From Elusimicrobia bacterium RIFCSPLOWO2_02_FULL_39_32 (GTDB taxonomy: Bacteria; Elusimicrobiota; Elusimicrobia; 2-02-FULL-39-32), in contig MGUU01000022.1 in the NCBI GenBank assembly GCA_001800135.1, forward strand, positions 39,004-103,003: 64,000 nucleotides of DNA, given 5' to 3'. Position 1 is the first letter of the stretch; the number at the start of each line of letters is the position of its first letter. The notes below the pieces were generated by a model, which worked only from the letters and a program-made list of their open reading frames with translations, was not told where the DNA came from and searched no databases. The position numbers and the translations under genes are program-made. Below are positions 12,039 through 21,511 of this stretch, piece by piece.

Positions 12039-12540
12039 TCTTTAATTTTGAAATTTTTGATGGCACAGCTTTGGAAAGAGCGTTTTTCTCCTTTCTATTT
12101 TTTAATTTATCAATCTCTTCTAAAAAAGAATTGACGTCGGAAAAATTTCTATAAACAGAAGCAAATCTTACATAAGCGACCTGATCAATCGCATGCAATT
12201 TTTCCATCACCTTTTCTCCAATCACTTTTGAAGAAATTTCCATCACATAATCCTTTAACTCATACTCCACTTCCGCCACAATCAGGTCTATCGTGTCCAT
12301 AGAGATCGGCCTTTTTTCACAAGCGCGCAAAATCCCTTGGCGCAATTTAGCTCTGTCATAAGGTTCTCGGCGCTGATCTGATTTTACAACCATTAAAGGC
12401 ATCTCTTCTAGCCGCTCGTAAGTGGTAAAACGTTTGTGACAATTCTTGCAGATCCTTCTGCGCCGAATTACGCTTGCGGATTCAAGAGGTCTTGAATCTA
12501 AAACTGAATCGTTAGAATGGCGACAAAAAGGGCATCTCAT
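12028..12540 (-). CDS. nrdR: Transcriptional repressor NrdR (Zn-ribbon/ATP-cone)
   Basis: MRCPFCRHSNDSVLDSRPLESASVIRRRRICKNCHKRFTTYER. Confidence 0.97.
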   Translation of the reverse strand: MRCPFCRHSNDSVLDSRPLESASVIRRRRICKNCHKRFTTYERLEEMPLMVVKSDQRREPYDRAKLRQGILRACEKRPISMDTIDLIVAEVEYELKDYVMEISSKVIGEKVMEKLHAIDQVAYVRFASVYRNFSDVNSFLEEIDKLKNRKEKNALSKAVPSKISKLKIAN

Positions 12541-12701
12541 ATTAATATATTGAACTCTCTAATAGCATGACATCATCTATAGGCGCTGCCTCTTTGCTTT
12601 TGGCGCTTTAGCAGCTATAAGATCAAACTTTTTTAAGACAACAATTTGCAACTTTAATAAACATGAAGAATGTTAGACTGGAATGAAAAAGAACTTTTTC
12701 A

Positions 12702-12717
12702 CTACCACAGATTGTGT
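12702..12717 (-). promoter_or_regulatory. Candidate second, weaker NrdR box
   Basis: ACACAATCTGTGGTAG, start-to-start distance 30 bp from the first candidate box. Confidence 0.4.
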
Positions 12718-12724
12718 TAATTGG

Positions 12725-12753
12725 ATTCTAACATCTATATGTAGAGTTGTCAA
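12725..12753 (-). promoter_or_regulatory. Sigma70-type promoter for nrdR-nrdJ: TTGACA-N17-TAGAAT
   Basis: Minus strand TTGACA (12748-12753), 17-nt spacer, TAGAAT (12725-12730). Confidence 0.65.
12732..12747 (-). promoter_or_regulatory. Candidate NrdR box in the promoter spacer
   Basis: ACTCTACATATAGATG, about 11/16 to the known NrdR box ACACWATATMTWGTGT. Confidence 0.5.
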
Positions 12754-12791
12754 GGTTTGATTTTCCCTCTTAAAAATAGAAAAAATGATCT

Positions 12792-12820
12792 TTGTTTTCC
12801 TGCAAAGAAATAGGTATAAT
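12792..12820 (+). promoter_or_regulatory. Promoter of the ThyX-like gene: TTGTTT-N17-TATAAT
   Basis: TATAAT at 12815-12820, TTGTTT at 12792-12797; CDS starts at 12854. Confidence 0.5.
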
Positions 12821-12853
12821 AAACTCTCGCCTGAAAAATAAAATAAATTTCCA

Positions 12854-14455
12854 ATGAAAATAAATCTAGAAAATTTAAGTGAATGTGGAAAACTTTCTAA
12901 CCAATTTTTTCCTGAACCCAGGGTTCTTTTGATCAATGCTTTTCAAGTTCCTTATGATAATTCGGTGGCTACTGCCAGAACCTGCTACTCCTCTAAGGTT
13001 ATTTACGCGGAAGATGTATCAAAAGATGAAAGCGCAAAAGCCCAACGCGATACCATTGCAAAAAGCACCTACCTCGCTGGCCATCACACCACTTTACAGC
13101 ACGCCACATTTCAATTTGTACTTGAACGGGTAAGCCGTCAGATGATATGGAGTTTTCTCCACAGCCATCCATTTTATAACAGCGAACAGGTGAGCCAGCG
13201 CTATGTGGCTGTAGCTCCTGTAAATTTTGCTAAACCTCCCATGGATGAAGCTGAAAAAGAAGAATATTTAAAGACCATCCAAATCAGCATGGCCGCGTAT
13301 GAAAAACTGCAAGTTCTGCTTAAACCCACAGTAGAAAAAGAATATCTAAAAATATTTTCAAATAGGAACTTACTAGAAAAAAAATGGCAGTCTGCGATTA
13401 AAAAAAGATGCCAGGAAATTGCGCGTTATGTTTTGCCATTAGCCACGCACGCGCATCTTTATCACACCATTTCTGCTTTGACTCTTCTGCGCTATTTAAG
13501 ACTCTGCCAAATTTTTGACGCGCCTTTAGAACAAAAAATAGTTGTTTTTAAAATGTGTGAAGAGGTGAAAAAATGGGATCCTGAATTTTTTAAAAACGCG
13601 GAAGATCCCATGCCTTTAGAAAAAACTCCGGAATACCAATATTTTCTTGACCAAAATGAACAAATCAATCCTCATGTGGAAAATTTTAAAAAAGAATTTG
13701 ATGAGTCTTTAGAGTCTTATTCCTCTAAACTCACAGATTACAAAGTGAATGCTGAAAAAAGCATGGCTAATGCGGTCAGGGCGATCCTTGGTCAAACATC
13801 CAAAAATTTAGAAGATTCTAAAGCGATAGATTTGGCGCTTAACCCAGAGAAAAACCATTATCTCGCGGAAACTTTAAATTTGAACCACCATGCAAAATTG
13901 AGCCGTGCCCTGATCCATCCCCATTTTACTTTTAGAAAAAAAATATCCCATACCGCGGATTCCCAAGACCAAAGACACCGCACTGTGCCCGGTTCAAGGC
14001 CAATTCTCTCCAAACATTTCTCTTCCACCCCAGACTATATTATTCCACAATTGATTGAAATCGCCCCAGAGGCTCACGAATTTTACACACAAACTATTGG
14101 AGAAATTTGGAAACAGATAAATAAGCTTTTAAACCAAAACCTTAACATGGAGTATGCGCTTTATCTATTGCCCAACGCATTCCCTATTCGCTTTGAAGAG
14201 TCTGGAAGTTTAATTGATTTTCACCATAAATGGACTCATCGGCTCTGTTACACTGCCCAAGAAGAGATTTGGAAAAACTGTTTAGAAGAAACCACGCAGG
14301 TTCAAGAGCTTTTTCCAAATATTGGAAAATATCTTTTTGCGCCCTGCGCTTTAAGGAAATATGCTAGTCGGAAACCTTTCTGCCCGGAAGGGGATAGGTT
14401 CTGCGGCGTGCCTGTCTGGACGCTCAATCTTAATCAATATCAAAGGATCCTATAA
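12854..14455 (+). CDS. ThyX-like (FAD-dependent thymidylate synthase family) protein with two ThyX-like regions
   Basis: N-half TARTCYSSK...GHHTTLQHATFQFVLERVSRQ...SEQVSQRYV; C-half LNHHAKLSRALIHPHF...DSQDQRHRTVPGSRP. Confidence 0.75.
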   Translation: MKINLENLSECGKLSNQFFPEPRVLLINAFQVPYDNSVATARTCYSSKVIYAEDVSKDESAKAQRDTIAKSTYLAGHHTTLQHATFQFVLERVSRQMIWSFLHSHPFYNSEQVSQRYVAVAPVNFAKPPMDEAEKEEYLKTIQISMAAYEKLQVLLKPTVEKEYLKIFSNRNLLEKKWQSAIKKRCQEIARYVLPLATHAHLYHTISALTLLRYLRLCQIFDAPLEQKIVVFKMCEEVKKWDPEFFKNAEDPMPLEKTPEYQYFLDQNEQINPHVENFKKEFDESLESYSSKLTDYKVNAEKSMANAVRAILGQTSKNLEDSKAIDLALNPEKNHYLAETLNLNHHAKLSRALIHPHFTFRKKISHTADSQDQRHRTVPGSRPILSKHFSSTPDYIIPQLIEIAPEAHEFYTQTIGEIWKQINKLLNQNLNMEYALYLLPNAFPIRFEESGSLIDFHHKWTHRLCYTAQEEIWKNCLEETTQVQELFPNIGKYLFAPCALRKYASRKPFCPEGDRFCGVPVWTLNLNQYQRIL

Positions 14456-14456
14456 T

Positions 14457-15752
14457 ATGCCAAGCATTGTTGTAGTTGGAACTCAGTGGGGAGATGAAGG
14501 CAAAGGAAAAATTGTCCACCTCCTAGGAAAAGAAGCGGACATGATTGTCCGTTACCAAGGAGGGCCAAACGCAGGGCACACGGTTGTTTTTGACGATAAA
14601 CTTTTTGTGCTGCATCTGATTCCAGCAGGGATTCTAATCCCTAAAAAAATCTGCATTATTGCCAATGGAGTGGTGGTGGATCCTCTTGCGCTCCATGAAG
14701 AAGTAAAACTGCTTGAAGAAAGAAAAATTAAAGTTGAAGGAAGGCTGTTTATTTCTGAACTGGCGCACCTTATTTTACCTTATCACAAAATTTTGGATGT
14801 CGCTAAAGAAGAATCAAAAAAAGGGGAAACTAAAATTGGAACCACGCGTAAAGGCATTGGCCCTGCCTACGCAGATAAAGTAGAGCGGGTTGGGATCCGT
14901 TTAGCCGATTATTTAGAAGAAGATACTTTTAAAGAACTTCTGGAACAAAATTTAAAATTAAAAAAAGAATATTTAGGGAGTCCCTCTCAGATTGAAGAGC
15001 TTAAAAATCAAATTCTTACCCAAGCGAGCTCTTTAAGACCTTTTTTAAAAAAATTCGCGTGCGATAGTTCTTTAGATCTTAATTTGGCTTTAAAAAAAGG
15101 GAAGAAAATAATTTTTGAAAGCGCTCAAGGCACAATGCTGGATATTGATTTTGGAACCTACCCTTATGTAACCTCCTCTAACCCTATTGCTGGAGCCGTA
15201 GGTTCAGATTGCGGCATTGGTCCAAACAAAATTGGCTCTGTGTTAGGCATTGTAAAAGCCTATACCACCAGAGTTGGGGAAGGACCTTTTCCTACAGAAT
15301 TAGAAGATGAAGTAGGAAAAAAATTAAGAGAGGTGGGAAAAGAATTTGGCGCTACCACAGGCAGGCCCAGGCGATGCGGCTGGTTTGACGCTTTAGTGGT
15401 TCAAAGATCTGTAAGCGTCAATGGCATAGAAAAATTAGCATTAACCAAACTGGATGTGCTTCAAGGAATGTACCCTTTAAAAGTTTGCATTGCCTATGAA
15501 CACCATGGCAGAATCCTAAAACATTTTCCCAATTCAAGAAAAGTATTGCAGGAATCTAAGCCTATTTACAAAACTTTAAATGGTTTTGGCGAGATCGGCA
15601 AATCTGTTCGGCGTTTTAAAGATCTGCCTCTTCCAGCGCAAAAATATGTTCGATTTTTAGAAAAGATTTCCGGAGCAAAAATCTCTTTTGTCTCTTTAGG
15701 TCGCAGCCGCGATGAAACGATCCGAATCTCCAAAACCTCTCTTTGGAACTAA
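14457..15752 (+). CDS. purA: Adenylosuccinate synthetase (ORF opens at 14361; start MPSIVVVG at 14457)
   Basis: VVVGTQWGDEGKGKIVHLL...RYQGGPNAGHTVV. Confidence 0.96.
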   Translation: MPSIVVVGTQWGDEGKGKIVHLLGKEADMIVRYQGGPNAGHTVVFDDKLFVLHLIPAGILIPKKICIIANGVVVDPLALHEEVKLLEERKIKVEGRLFISELAHLILPYHKILDVAKEESKKGETKIGTTRKGIGPAYADKVERVGIRLADYLEEDTFKELLEQNLKLKKEYLGSPSQIEELKNQILTQASSLRPFLKKFACDSSLDLNLALKKGKKIIFESAQGTMLDIDFGTYPYVTSSNPIAGAVGSDCGIGPNKIGSVLGIVKAYTTRVGEGPFPTELEDEVGKKLREVGKEFGATTGRPRRCGWFDALVVQRSVSVNGIEKLALTKLDVLQGMYPLKVCIAYEHHGRILKHFPNSRKVLQESKPIYKTLNGFGEIGKSVRRFKDLPLPAQKYVRFLEKISGAKISFVSLGRSRDETIRISKTSLWN

Positions 15753-15786
15753 GAATCCTAGTGTGGTGTAACCACAAAAAAACTCC

Positions 15787-17127
15787 TTACACCTTCCATT
15801 CCCGCACACCGTTTCTTCCGGACTCTTTTGCCTGATACAGGGCATGGTCTGCTCGTTGGATCAGCTCTTCTGCTAAAGGAGCCTCTGGCAAATAGTGCGC
15901 TACCCCAATACTGACTGTAATTTTTATGGTCACGCCTTCAGAAATTTCAATCGCGCTATTTTCAATAGCAGATCGCAAATGTTCCGCGGTTGCAAGCACC
16001 ACCTCTTGCGGAGCAAGGCCAATTAAAAGAGCAAACTCTTCACCTCCATAACGGCAAATATTAACTCCATGGTGAACATTACTCTTAAGGATTTCCGCTA
16101 TTTTTTTTAAAACCATGTCTCCGGCAAGATGACCATACCGATCGTTGACTAATTTAAAATGATCTAAATCCAACATCAGCAAAGAAAAAGAGGTGCCGTA
16201 TCGTTTAGTAAAACTAATCTCTTCGCTTAAACGTTCCAGAAAAACCCTTCTTAAATAAAGGTTCGTTAAGCCATCCCTTCTGCTCCGCTCCACAATTTTT
16301 CTATAAAGATGAATTTTATGAAAGCCTAGTCCTAACAATTGCACGGCAAAAGAAACTTTATCTAAAAAATCGTCACTGACAGAACCCTCTAAAAGAAAAA
16401 ACAATAAACCATGGGCTCTGCCTTGCCACCGCACTGGGGAACCTACCAAATAAAGGTCTTCTGTTTTTTTGCCATCCAGATATACTTCTGTTTTCAGAAT
16501 GCGGTCTAAGGGGGTAAAAATACGGTCTTCTGAACGATTCAAATTTAAAGGAAGAAGCTGTAAAATCTTGTTCCAACCCTCCTGATCCAAAAACCCCTTG
16601 GCAAAAAATGATTTCCAAATTTTTTCATCTTTAGATACGTCTAACTCTGGCTCAAGATCTGGGTTTGTGGCAAAACCATAACCCAATAAATTTTTTTCAA
16701 AGGAAAAAATAGAGTTTAAATCCTCTAAAATAGGAACTTCTTCCATATAACTCACAAGGCTCTTTGCAAAAAGGTAACGTTTAGAGATTTGTTCAGCTTC
16801 TTCCTGCAGTTTTTTTCTCTGAGATTCTAATTTTTCACATTCCAACTGCTTCTTGGATAGTTCAGCCTGTAAATATAGCTGCCTTTGCAAAGAATTGCTC
16901 ACTGCCTCTTGCACTTCTCTTTTCAAAGGATACTGAAAAAGTCCGGCAGCTATAAAAAGAACCGCATTTAAAAATCCGGCAACCATAAAATTGTTTCTAA
17001 AGCCCAAAAGAATAGAAAATGCTGAAAGAAAAATTGCCAAAAGTATGCCTCTCTTCCCCTTACCTTTAAAAGGGAGAACTAAAGGCAAAATAGAAAGAAG
17101 CGGAAAAAGAGCAAAACTGTTCATCAT
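15787..17127 (-). CDS. Membrane-anchored diguanylate cyclase (GGDEF; RYGGEEF)
   Basis: N-terminal hydrophobic helices, coiled coil, GGDEF domain RDGLTNLYLRRVF...CRYGGEEFALL. Confidence 0.88.
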   Translation of the reverse strand: MMNSFALFPLLSILPLVLPFKGKGKRGILLAIFLSAFSILLGFRNNFMVAGFLNAVLFIAAGLFQYPLKREVQEAVSNSLQRQLYLQAELSKKQLECEKLESQRKKLQEEAEQISKRYLFAKSLVSYMEEVPILEDLNSIFSFEKNLLGYGFATNPDLEPELDVSKDEKIWKSFFAKGFLDQEGWNKILQLLPLNLNRSEDRIFTPLDRILKTEVYLDGKKTEDLYLVGSPVRWQGRAHGLLFFLLEGSVSDDFLDKVSFAVQLLGLGFHKIHLYRKIVERSRRDGLTNLYLRRVFLERLSEEISFTKRYGTSFSLLMLDLDHFKLVNDRYGHLAGDMVLKKIAEILKSNVHHGVNICRYGGEEFALLIGLAPQEVVLATAEHLRSAIENSAIEISEGVTIKITVSIGVAHYLPEAPLAEELIQRADHALYQAKESGRNGVREWKV

Positions 17128-18473
17128 TGAAGGTTCACCTTATTTCTTCCTAAATCTTTAGCTTTATAAAGAGCGCGATCTGCTGTTTCTATAAGAATAT
17201 TTGAATGATCCATGTCAGGGGTTCTAGAGGATACGCCTCCGGAGATGGTGACATAAATTTTTTCTTTTCCCATTGGAGTGGCCATTACTTTTAAACGAAT
17301 GCGGTCGGCAATTAGATAAGCGTTCTCTTTACTGGTAAAAGGCATTAACACAGCAATTTCTTCTCCTCCATAACGGCTGCAAAAATCCGTGGTTCGAGTT
17401 TGGGTTACGATAATTTCCGCCACATTATGCAGAATTTTATCCCCTACTAAATGTCCCCAAGCGTCATTGACCCTTTTAAAATGATCAATATCAAAAATAA
17501 TTAAAGAAAGATCGGATTTATTGATTTTAGATCTAAAAAATTCTTCTTCTAAACGTTCGTCAAAACGGTAACGAACAAAAAGGCCGGTTAAAGAGTCTCG
17601 CACAGCCAAAGATTCTATCTTCTCATAAAAAAGAGCGTTGGTGGTCACCAGAGAAACAATGTTGGAAATGTCTGAAAAAAATCTTAAATCTTCCTCTTTC
17701 CATCTTTTTAGCTTAGGAGACTCTAAATTTAAAGTTCCCATAATTAAATTTTCTCGTTCTAAAGGAGCTGCAATAAAAGAACCTTTTTTCCCTGAATGAG
17801 AAGAGGTCAGCCGAGGGTCTTGACTCATATCTCCCACTAAAAAAGGAATGCGATGTTTTACAATCCACTCCCCTATCTCATCCCCTTTCGCAGGTGAACT
17901 TGGCAAAGGAAAAAGATTTAAAGAAATTTCTAAATCTGTTTCTCGGCTAAAAAACCTACGAATAGAATCTTTTGTTTGTCTTTTTATTTCTTCTATCTGC
18001 AAATAAGAAGAGAGGTCGTCTGTGAATGAACGCAATTGAGTATACCGGTAAATCTTTTCTTTTAACCCATGACAAAGTTCTTCCAGCTCCTTTCTTTTTT
18101 GTTCCAGGTCTTGAACCCCTATTTCCAAATTTTCAATTTTTTCTTGCACCTTTTGAACTTCTAAATCCTTAGCTTCTATCATTTTCTGGGCTTTCCAAAA
18201 AATATACCAGAGCCAACCCATTTGCAAAAGAAAAATAAACGGGCCCCCTGTGGCAAGACTCCCAATAGAAAATATTAAACCAACGGTCCCCACTAAAGTT
18301 GCAAATATAAACATGCCGGCAGCGGTCATGGGAATAGAAAAATAGGAAAGGAAAAGAATAGGAACTCCAAAAAAAGGGAAATAAAATTGAGGCGTCATTT
18401 CCCCGGTTAACATAAGGTAAGGAATGACTAGAGCAATGACATAAGGAACAGATTGGATAAATACGCTTAACAT
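17124..18473 (-). CDS. Membrane-anchored GAF-GGDEF protein (SRYGGEEI)
   Basis: N-terminal TM helices, GAF-like region, RDSLTGLFVRYRF...SRYGGEEIAVLM; ATGA overlap with next GGDEF gene. Confidence 0.86.
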   Translation of the reverse strand: MLSVFIQSVPYVIALVIPYLMLTGEMTPQFYFPFFGVPILFLSYFSIPMTAAGMFIFATLVGTVGLIFSIGSLATGGPFIFLLQMGWLWYIFWKAQKMIEAKDLEVQKVQEKIENLEIGVQDLEQKRKELEELCHGLKEKIYRYTQLRSFTDDLSSYLQIEEIKRQTKDSIRRFFSRETDLEISLNLFPLPSSPAKGDEIGEWIVKHRIPFLVGDMSQDPRLTSSHSGKKGSFIAAPLERENLIMGTLNLESPKLKRWKEEDLRFFSDISNIVSLVTTNALFYEKIESLAVRDSLTGLFVRYRFDERLEEEFFRSKINKSDLSLIIFDIDHFKRVNDAWGHLVGDKILHNVAEIIVTQTRTTDFCSRYGGEEIAVLMPFTSKENAYLIADRIRLKVMATPMGKEKIYVTISGGVSSRTPDMDHSNILIETADRALYKAKDLGRNKVNLQ

Positions 18474-18621
18474 GGGTTTAAAGTTTAACCTGATAATCCA
18501 CTAAAGATCAAAAATAATGCAAGTCAATGTCAAGCCAAAACGACTCTTTTACAAAGATATTTATAAAAAATTCCATTCAAAGGTGTTAAAACTTTATTAT
18601 ATAATATAAATCAAAAATAAA

Positions 18622-19329
18622 ATGACAAATCTATTATCGCTTTTTCAGGATGAAATTCTTAATTCTTCCATGAAAAATATTCCCATTTTTCCGCTTCCAG
18701 GTCATGTGCTTTTGCCCGGAGAACCTTTGCCTCTTCATATTTTTGAAGAGCGTTATAAACAGCTTGCGGAATTTGCCTTAACTCAAAAGCGTTTAATGGT
18801 GCTGGCAAATTTAAAATCCGATTTAGGAAAAATTGGAGAAGAAAAAAATAAAATTTATGATATTGCCGGATTAGGCCGCATTGTTTTAGATGAACGGATG
18901 GCTGACGGACGATTTAATCTTGTTCTTTTAGGGCTGAAACGCATCCGAATAAAAGAAATTGTGCAAGAAACCCCTTTTCAACAAGCAGAAATTGAAATAC
19001 TCCCAGAAACCTCTCCCTCAATATTCTTTCCTCAAGCTCAAAGTCTTGAAAATGAAATCTATGGGCTTATCTCACAAATGGGAAAATTAAATAATGACCA
19101 TTTGGAAGAAGACTTAAGCAAGATGATTAAAAATTTCTCTTATCAGGATATTTCTTTAGGAGCGCTGACGGATTTGGTCAGCGCCTATCTGCCTCTAGCC
19201 TCTAAAGAAAAACAAATGATACTGGAAGAGACTGATATGGTTAAGAGAGCTGAAAAATTAATCTTTGAGCTTAAATTTAAGATCTATTCTCTTCAAAGAG
19301 GCGGAAGCTCCTCCACACTCCTAAACTAA
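18622..19329 (+). CDS. LON N-terminal (substrate-binding) domain protein
   Basis: IPIFPLPGHVLLPGEPLPLHIFEERYKQL. Confidence 0.88.
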   Translation: MTNLLSLFQDEILNSSMKNIPIFPLPGHVLLPGEPLPLHIFEERYKQLAEFALTQKRLMVLANLKSDLGKIGEEKNKIYDIAGLGRIVLDERMADGRFNLVLLGLKRIRIKEIVQETPFQQAEIEILPETSPSIFFPQAQSLENEIYGLISQMGKLNNDHLEEDLSKMIKNFSYQDISLGALTDLVSAYLPLASKEKQMILEETDMVKRAEKLIFELKFKIYSLQRGGSSSTLLN

Positions 19330-19416
19330 AACTCCTGCGCTAGCTCCCACCCTTAAAATCATTTTTCAGCTGAAGATAATTCAAAAAAGTTAAGAAAAAA
19401 TTCCTTGAAATCTATT

Positions 19417-20169
19417 TTAGCTATTCTTGTAAAAAAGCAATCTTCCATACCCCAAAATTGTCTTTACCACATTCATTTTACTTTTGCCTTTTTTAAGGTC
19501 ATACCGCAAAATCAAAGGAACTTCTTCTACTTTAGCTCCGCATTTTACTAACTCAATCAAGACTTCTGCTGTGGCTACAAAACCTGTATCCTTAAAAAAA
19601 TCCCCTTTGGTTTTTTCTGCCAGCTCTTTTAAAAACTTTGCTCTGATCAATCGAAATCCCGAACTATAATCTCTAACATTTTTTAAAGGAACAAAAATTC
19701 TTAATATAAAACTACAAAAGAAACTTAAAAGTCTGCGCAAAAAGTTTAAACCAATTTCTTTGCCTTGAGGACTATAGCGGGAAGCAATAATAAGATCATA
19801 GCCTTCTTCTATTTTCTTTAACATCCTTAAGGTCAATTCTGGAGAATGACTATTGTCCGCATCCATGGTAAGAATAAGGTCATGGTCATCTTCCTCAACC
19901 AAAGAAAGAGCCTTTTTAAAACCGGTTCTTAATGCCTGGCCTAAACCTAAGTTATGCGGGTGCTGCTCAATGATGATTTGGATTTTTTTAGAAAAATCTT
20001 TGGCTCTTTGAACTGTTTGCTCTTTAGAACCATCATCCACTAAAATAATGGAAAGTTGAATGCCTTTACTTGCTAAATAAGGATTTTCTTTTAACTTTAC
20101 AAACTGTTCCAAAAGAGATGGAATATTTTCAGCTTCGTTATAGGCAGGAAGAACTACAAAAATTTTCAC
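19417..20169 (-). CDS. Family 2 glycosyltransferase (dolichol-phosphate mannosyltransferase-like)
   Basis: VVLPAYNEAENIPSLLEQ...ILVDDGSKEQT...TMDADNSHSPE. Confidence 0.88.
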   Translation of the reverse strand: MKIFVVLPAYNEAENIPSLLEQFVKLKENPYLASKGIQLSIILVDDGSKEQTVQRAKDFSKKIQIIIEQHPHNLGLGQALRTGFKKALSLVEEDDHDLILTMDADNSHSPELTLRMLKKIEEGYDLIIASRYSPQGKEIGLNFLRRLLSFFCSFILRIFVPLKNVRDYSSGFRLIRAKFLKELAEKTKGDFFKDTGFVATAEVLIELVKCGAKVEEVPLILRYDLKKGKSKMNVVKTILGYGRLLFYKNS

Positions 20170-20242
20170 AAGATTTTTTTATACTAAATGAGCAGCAACG
20201 CCCTATTTTTAAACCTAATTAAATAAAGAATAGGGTGCCCGC

Positions 20243-21295
20243 TTAATTTATGAGCTGTTCTGCAATTTGCACCGCGTTCAAAGCCGCGCCTTTACGCAAA
20301 TTATCCCCCACAGCCCAAAGCAAAAGCGCTTTAGGATTTTTAAGATCTTTCCGAATCCTGCCCACTAAAACCTCATCCCTACCGCTCGCCTCTTGAGGCA
20401 TGGGACAGTTTTTTCCATTGAGAGGGGACTGTTCATCTACAACTAAAACACCCGGAAACTTTTCTAATGCTTTGCGCGCTTCTTTTAAAGAAACTTTTTT
20501 CTTGGTTTCAATATAAATGGATTCAGCATGGGCATTAAAAACAGGGACCCGTACTGTTGTGGGAATAACCTGTACTTTATTATCCCCTAAAATTTTCTTG
20601 GTCTCATGAATGACTTTGAGTTCTTCATTGGAATAACCATCCTTCTCAATTTTCCAATTATTCGCCAGCACATTAAAAGAGATCGGAGCAGGAAAAATGC
20701 CGCAATCCTTTACCCTTCCTTGAGCCAAAAATTCTTGAGATTGGGCTCGCAAATCTTCCACTCCCTTTGCCCCAGCTCCAGATACTGCCTGATAAGTAGA
20801 AACAATAATTTTTTTTATCCCAAACTTTTTATGTAGAGGAGCCACAGCCATTAGTAAAACCGCAGTGGTGCAGTTAGGATTAGCAATGATTCCATGATGC
20901 CAAATAAGATCTTTAGCATTAATTTCAGGAATCACTAAAGGGACCATTGGATCCATTCTAAAATCAGAGCCATTATCAATTACAACTGTGCCTTTTTCTG
21001 CAGCTTGCTTGCCAAAAGTAACAGCAGCTCCTTTTTCGCCTTCGGTCCCTGCAAAAAGCGCGATATCCACACCCTGAAAAGATTCTGGTTTTGTCTCAAG
21101 AACTTGATAACTTTTTCCTTCAATTTCTAAAACTCTTTGTGAGCGAGCCAATACCCTCAGCTCTTTATAAGGGAATTTCCTCTCTTCTAAAATACGGACC
21201 ATCTCTTTCCCAACCGCTCCAGCGCCTACCACAGCCACAGTTACTGGAGGACTGAATTTTTTAAACTGTTTATTTTTTGCTGAATTTTTTTTCAC
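20243..21295 (-). CDS. asd: Aspartate-semialdehyde dehydrogenase
   Basis: VAVVGAGAVGKEMVRILEER...NPNCTTAVLLMA...STYQAVSGAG. Confidence 0.94.
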   Translation of the reverse strand: MKKNSAKNKQFKKFSPPVTVAVVGAGAVGKEMVRILEERKFPYKELRVLARSQRVLEIEGKSYQVLETKPESFQGVDIALFAGTEGEKGAAVTFGKQAAEKGTVVIDNGSDFRMDPMVPLVIPEINAKDLIWHHGIIANPNCTTAVLLMAVAPLHKKFGIKKIIVSTYQAVSGAGAKGVEDLRAQSQEFLAQGRVKDCGIFPAPISFNVLANNWKIEKDGYSNEELKVIHETKKILGDNKVQVIPTTVRVPVFNAHAESIYIETKKKVSLKEARKALEKFPGVLVVDEQSPLNGKNCPMPQEASGRDEVLVGRIRKDLKNPKALLLWAVGDNLRKGAALNAVQIAEQLIN

Positions 21296-21313
21296 TGGCT
21301 GTTCCTCTAAAAA

Positions 21314-21511
21314 TTAAATTTTTATATCTTTGTAATCTACAAACTTTCTCTTTGATTTGTAAGGTCTTAAATAACTTAATTGACGGATCATGGAAATATG
21401 ATCTTCAAAAGAAATTGAAACTCGAAAATTCTTTAGTCTGCGGAAGTCTTCTCTGCGAGCGCAATCCTGCGCATCTTCCAGCATTTCTTTCTTTTCAATC
21501 TCTGTTAACAT
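21314..21511 (-). CDS. Small protein overlapping a nucleotidyltransferase gene
   Basis: 65 aa ORF, 7-bp overlap with upstream nucleotidyltransferase ORF. Confidence 0.5.
   Translation of the reverse strand: MLTEIEKKEMLEDAQDCARREDFRRLKNFRVSISFEDHISMIRQLSYLRPYKSKRKFVDYKDIKI

Noticed and set aside
12541-12853. Cobalamin riboswitch upstream of nrdR-nrdJ
   Set aside because: No recognisable B12 box or conserved core found by eye; only a short imperfect hairpin.
15762-15776. Inverted repeat TGTGGTGTAACCACA followed by A-run between purA and the GGDEF gene
   Set aside because: Run of T/A is on the wrong side for an intrinsic terminator on either strand; stem is short.
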